DNA from: Echinostoma caproni
Lineage: Eukaryota; Platyhelminthes; Trematoda; Plagiorchiida; Echinostomatidae
Assembly (NCBI GenBank): GCA_900618425.1
Contig: UZAN01040861.1
Span: 1 to 37,619, forward strand
Direction: 5' to 3'
DNA length: 37,619 nucleotides
Shown: positions 35,190-37,619 of the stretch, piece by piece
Layout: each line of letters opens with the position of its first letter
Position numbering within the stretch: position 1 is the first letter of the stretch
Program-made: the position numbers and the translations under genes
The notes under the pieces: generated by a model
Databases searched by the model: none
Seen by the model: the letters and a program-made list of their open reading frames with translations, nothing else
What the model was told of the DNA's origin: nothing

Positions 35190-36860
35190 TCCCCTATTTC
35201 ATTTTTTGATGTATTTATACTGTCATATTTCTCTGTTAGACGACAGTCTCCACGTTGTTGTTGGTGACTTTAACCACTCGTCTAAGTATCCCGTTACTTC
35301 CTTTGTCGAAAATGATATTTGTTGATCAACCTCAAGAGGTGATTCATTATTAGACGAAGTTATTACTAGTAACCTCGAGCATTTTCCTTCAAAGACTAAC
35401 AACACTTGTTTCCACTGGTGGTCACGCTTTGATTTTCATAAGACCCACACTTTACTCCCGCCCACTGGGTAGTACACTCACAAAAACCGACCACGTCATT
35501 ATTTACCTTTGCAATCTCTCCCACACCCATACACTCTTTCTTAGGCGATCCCTCATTTGTGTTTCGATATGGCTCTAATCCTGTTTTTTTTACATAATGT
35601 ACGCAGCCTATTGACTCAATCACTTAACCGCATCTCCTACTTAGGCTACCTTTTCAAAATTCTATTTTTTGTGTAAAGGTATGATAGCGCCTGCACTCTC
35701 AAAACCATTCATTCCTATGCGTCGAAAGATTCAGCATCTGTCACGTATTATTATAAACTGATCAAAACTGAAGGTAACCACCTAGCGGCTTCGTACACTA
35801 CCCTAGCTTTTGCAATGCCAGAGCAACAGTAGCCATACGGTACGGTCGCAAATTTATTCGTGTGGTCATAGCCAAGATCCCGGATCGGGCAACGGATTTA
35901 GAAAACGTTAAAGCAGTTTGTATGAACCCCTCCAAAGACTTGATTGCTCTGTTGTCCCTGGATGGTACCGTTCCAGCAGACACCGTTTCGAAAGAAACAA
36001 TTTTCAGGCTTTTGCATACCACGAATACCACGTTTGGCGTTACGCCCTATGGTCTTCCTTTATCCCTTTTGAGATCTGGAACCAAATTTCTCATTCAAAT
36101 AGCAGGATGACTCTTAAGGGCTTCCTCAAACATCTGAAAATTTTCAGACTGCTGGGCACTGAAGGAAAGTTGCTCCATTTTCATGCACTCCTAGTTCATC
36201 GATCTAATCCGAAATCTAACCTGTTATCACTCTAACATCTGTTAATCTTAATCTAACACACTGGGGTATCCTTACGTCCATCCAGTCCTCCATTGATTTC
36301 GCGTATGGTCCTCTTTACTTGGCCTAGAAACAAAACGAGTGCATGATAAACACGGTTTCCTTACTTACACATAGAATTATCATTTCTGTTCAATGACTAT
36401 GACCGTACGTTACTACTCTGTTTCTACTCTATATTACTCTTCTTCGTTTCATTATATTTCTCACTCCCTTTATCTTTGTAAACTGAGCACCATTGGTTCT
36501 CCCGAACAGTCGTTATTCCGGTATGATGATTACTTTCCTGGAGAACCCAATGCATCAAGCCAGGTCGGAAGATATCCAAACCATTGGTAAATAACTCCTG
36601 GGGTGCAGTTATTTCTCAATATTTATTTACTACGCACATCAGCGATTTTTCTGCTAACTACCGTCCTTCTTTCCTCAAGTACGCTGACAATGTGATTTTA
36701 TTTCAGACTATCTTCAGTTCTGATTGACAAAAACTAATCATCCTTCAGACTTTATCTTCATGCACAATTCTCAGGTTATCCGTTCAACCATACACTCGGA
36801 GGCACTGGACTCGACGTTTTATTAAAGCTCATCAGTAGTGCATATGCACCGTCCCGTCCG

Positions 36861-36871
36861 GGACTTGAACT
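36861..36871 (-). promoter_or_regulatory. RNA polymerase III B box of the SINE
   Basis: AGTTCAAGTCC is close to the B-box pattern GGTTCRANTCC and sits at a normal distance from the A box. Confidence 0.65.
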
Positions 36872-36903
36872 CCGGACCTATCGCATGGAAGGCGTGTGTG
36901 TGA

Positions 36904-36914
36904 CCACTGTGCCA
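36904..36914 (-). promoter_or_regulatory. RNA polymerase III A box of the SINE
   Basis: TGGCACAGTGG fits the A-box pattern TGGCNNAGTGG exactly. With the B box at 36861-36871 it forms a type 2 internal promoter. Confidence 0.65.
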
Positions 36915-37619
36915 ACCAGATCATACCACAGCTGAAACTAATTGACAATTAATGTTTGTTCAATAGTCGGCTTCAATCAATATCAATTATCCTGCACCAC
37001 TACTCGCAAGTAACTGTGAGTTAAATGTGAACTATCTATGATTCTTCTGACCCTTTGCAATTAAATAACTTGCAACAAACGTCCGCAACTTTAGATCTGT
37101 CCTAATCCTTTTAAATGTTGACAATGTCTCTTTGCGTTATCACATTTTTCGCGCACATTTGATTTGTTATCAAATATCTCTTAATCGGCAACCCGAGTAA
37201 GATGTATTGATTTTGCTCATCGACGCTAATCTTCATTGGACAACTCCCGTGCAAGATATCGTCAGTAAACCTCAATAACTTGCTGTCCACATCTTTGAAC
37301 TTAGTTATTTTAGAATTTAATAGTCTGTTTTCTTTGAAGTTGTGTGCCAGCGCATTCCGCCCATTTTAATTAATTTTTCACCTGTGGTTTCTTATAACCT
37401 CCTAAAAAAGGCCAAATAGCCCCGAGGTGGGCTGAACATTGTTAGCCATGCCTGTTCCATCTCGCCAAAGATGCTAATGACCGATCTGTGTGAATATCAT
37501 GTGAATGCACGGGAAACGTTCGCACATGGAATTCTTGTAAATTCCACTCATTTACTGTACACGGTTTTCATTTCTTTTCATTCCCATTCGTCTACCAGAT
37601 ATGAATATCGTTTTGTCTC

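Larger units (their letters stand above)
36793..36935 (-). repeat. tRNA-headed SINE with hammerhead-like core, inserted in the LINE
   Basis: The minus strand shows a textbook A box TGGCACAGTGG (36904-36914) and B box AGTTCAAGTCC (36861-36871), 32 nt apart: an internal RNA polymerase III promoter. Next comes a hairpin GTGCAT/ATGCAC (36838-36849), TA, then CTGATGAG (36828-36835), a T/A-rich segment in the place of stem II, AAAAC (36816-36820) and GTCGAGTCC, which could pair with GGACGGGAC upstream at 7 of 9 positions as stem III. The order matches a type I hammerhead as carried by schistosome Sm-alpha SINEs. The cleavage triplet (NUH) is not intact and the G of GAAA reads A, so this copy is probably inactive. 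The tail GTCCAGTGCCTCCGAGTG is shared with the relic at 2895-2962. Confidence 0.72.
35190..37619 (+). pseudogene. LINE (non-LTR retrotransposon) ORF2: endonuclease, RT and C-terminus, decayed
   Basis: Fragments in several plus-strand frames follow the order of an APE-type LINE protein, which nicks DNA and primes reverse transcription there. The endonuclease gives HVVVGDFNHSS (35251-35283; GDFN is the conserved motif) and, after a stop, TSRGDSLLDEVITSN near 35329-35373. The linker before the RT gives LLSLDGTVP and FLKHLKIFRLLGTEGK. The RT gives YISHSLYLCKLSTIGSPEQS (motif A side, about 36450), RTQCIKPGRKISKP, then GAVISQYLFTTHISDF, equivalent to a GVPQGSVLxPxLF stretch, and FLKYADNVIL at 36671-36700 where active copies have YADD. 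After a SINE insertion come IDANLHWTTPVQDI (about 37220) and a tail with ETFAHGILVNSTHLLYT near the edge. Frameshifts and stops throughout mean a dead copy. The layout suits the CR1/Jockey group; the clade is not fixed. The 5' end is truncated and the element may run past the window. Confidence 0.8.

Overview
This is eukaryotic, almost certainly animal, DNA with no host gene I can support. Coding-like sequence is confined to decayed transposable elements; the rest is AT-leaning, full of stop codons in all frames, and studded with simple repeats. A parasitic flatworm, most likely a trematode, is the best guess. The reasons are the mix of GIY-YIG-bearing Penelope-like elements (PLEs), an endonuclease-type LINE, a mariner, and tRNA-headed SINEs whose 3' part has a hammerhead-ribozyme-like CTGATGAG core, as in schistosome Sm-alpha retroposons. 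This assignment is an inference.

Layout. 76-1027 (+): 5'-truncated PLE, from reverse transcriptase (RT) motif C through the GIY-YIG endonuclease to the C-terminus, with a frameshift and a stop. 2895-3001: palindromic pair of SINE 3' ends with CTGATGAG cores facing in opposite directions, abutting assembly Ns. 3006-15500: about 12.5 kb with nothing recognisable. 15595-15760 (-) and 18385-18590 (+): two copies of one tRNA-derived SINE family. 21668-22779 (-): decayed mariner with WVPHEL and DD(34)D-type residues, and probable terminal inverted repeats. 22782-29740: no recognisable gene, apart from an odd multi-frame open patch at 24246-24829. 29740-31330: second PLE, of a different subfamily, as a near-palindrome: an RT on the minus strand lacking the GIY-YIG core, next to an inverted endonuclease fragment on the plus strand carrying the missing part; 135 bp are present in both orientations and an N sits at the deletion point. 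35190 to the right edge (+): decayed LINE (endonuclease, linker, RT, C-terminus) interrupted at 36793-36935 (-) by a tRNA-headed SINE of the same hammerhead-like family as the 2.9 kb pair.

How the pieces relate. All elements look dead. The most informative signals are structural: hammerhead-like cores in SINE tails and possibly in a PLE 3' region, the inverted PLE arrangement, and the SINE nested in the LINE, which gives relative ages. The window could be intergenic or lie inside a long intron. Reading was by eye, so boundaries are approximate unless a motif fixes them.
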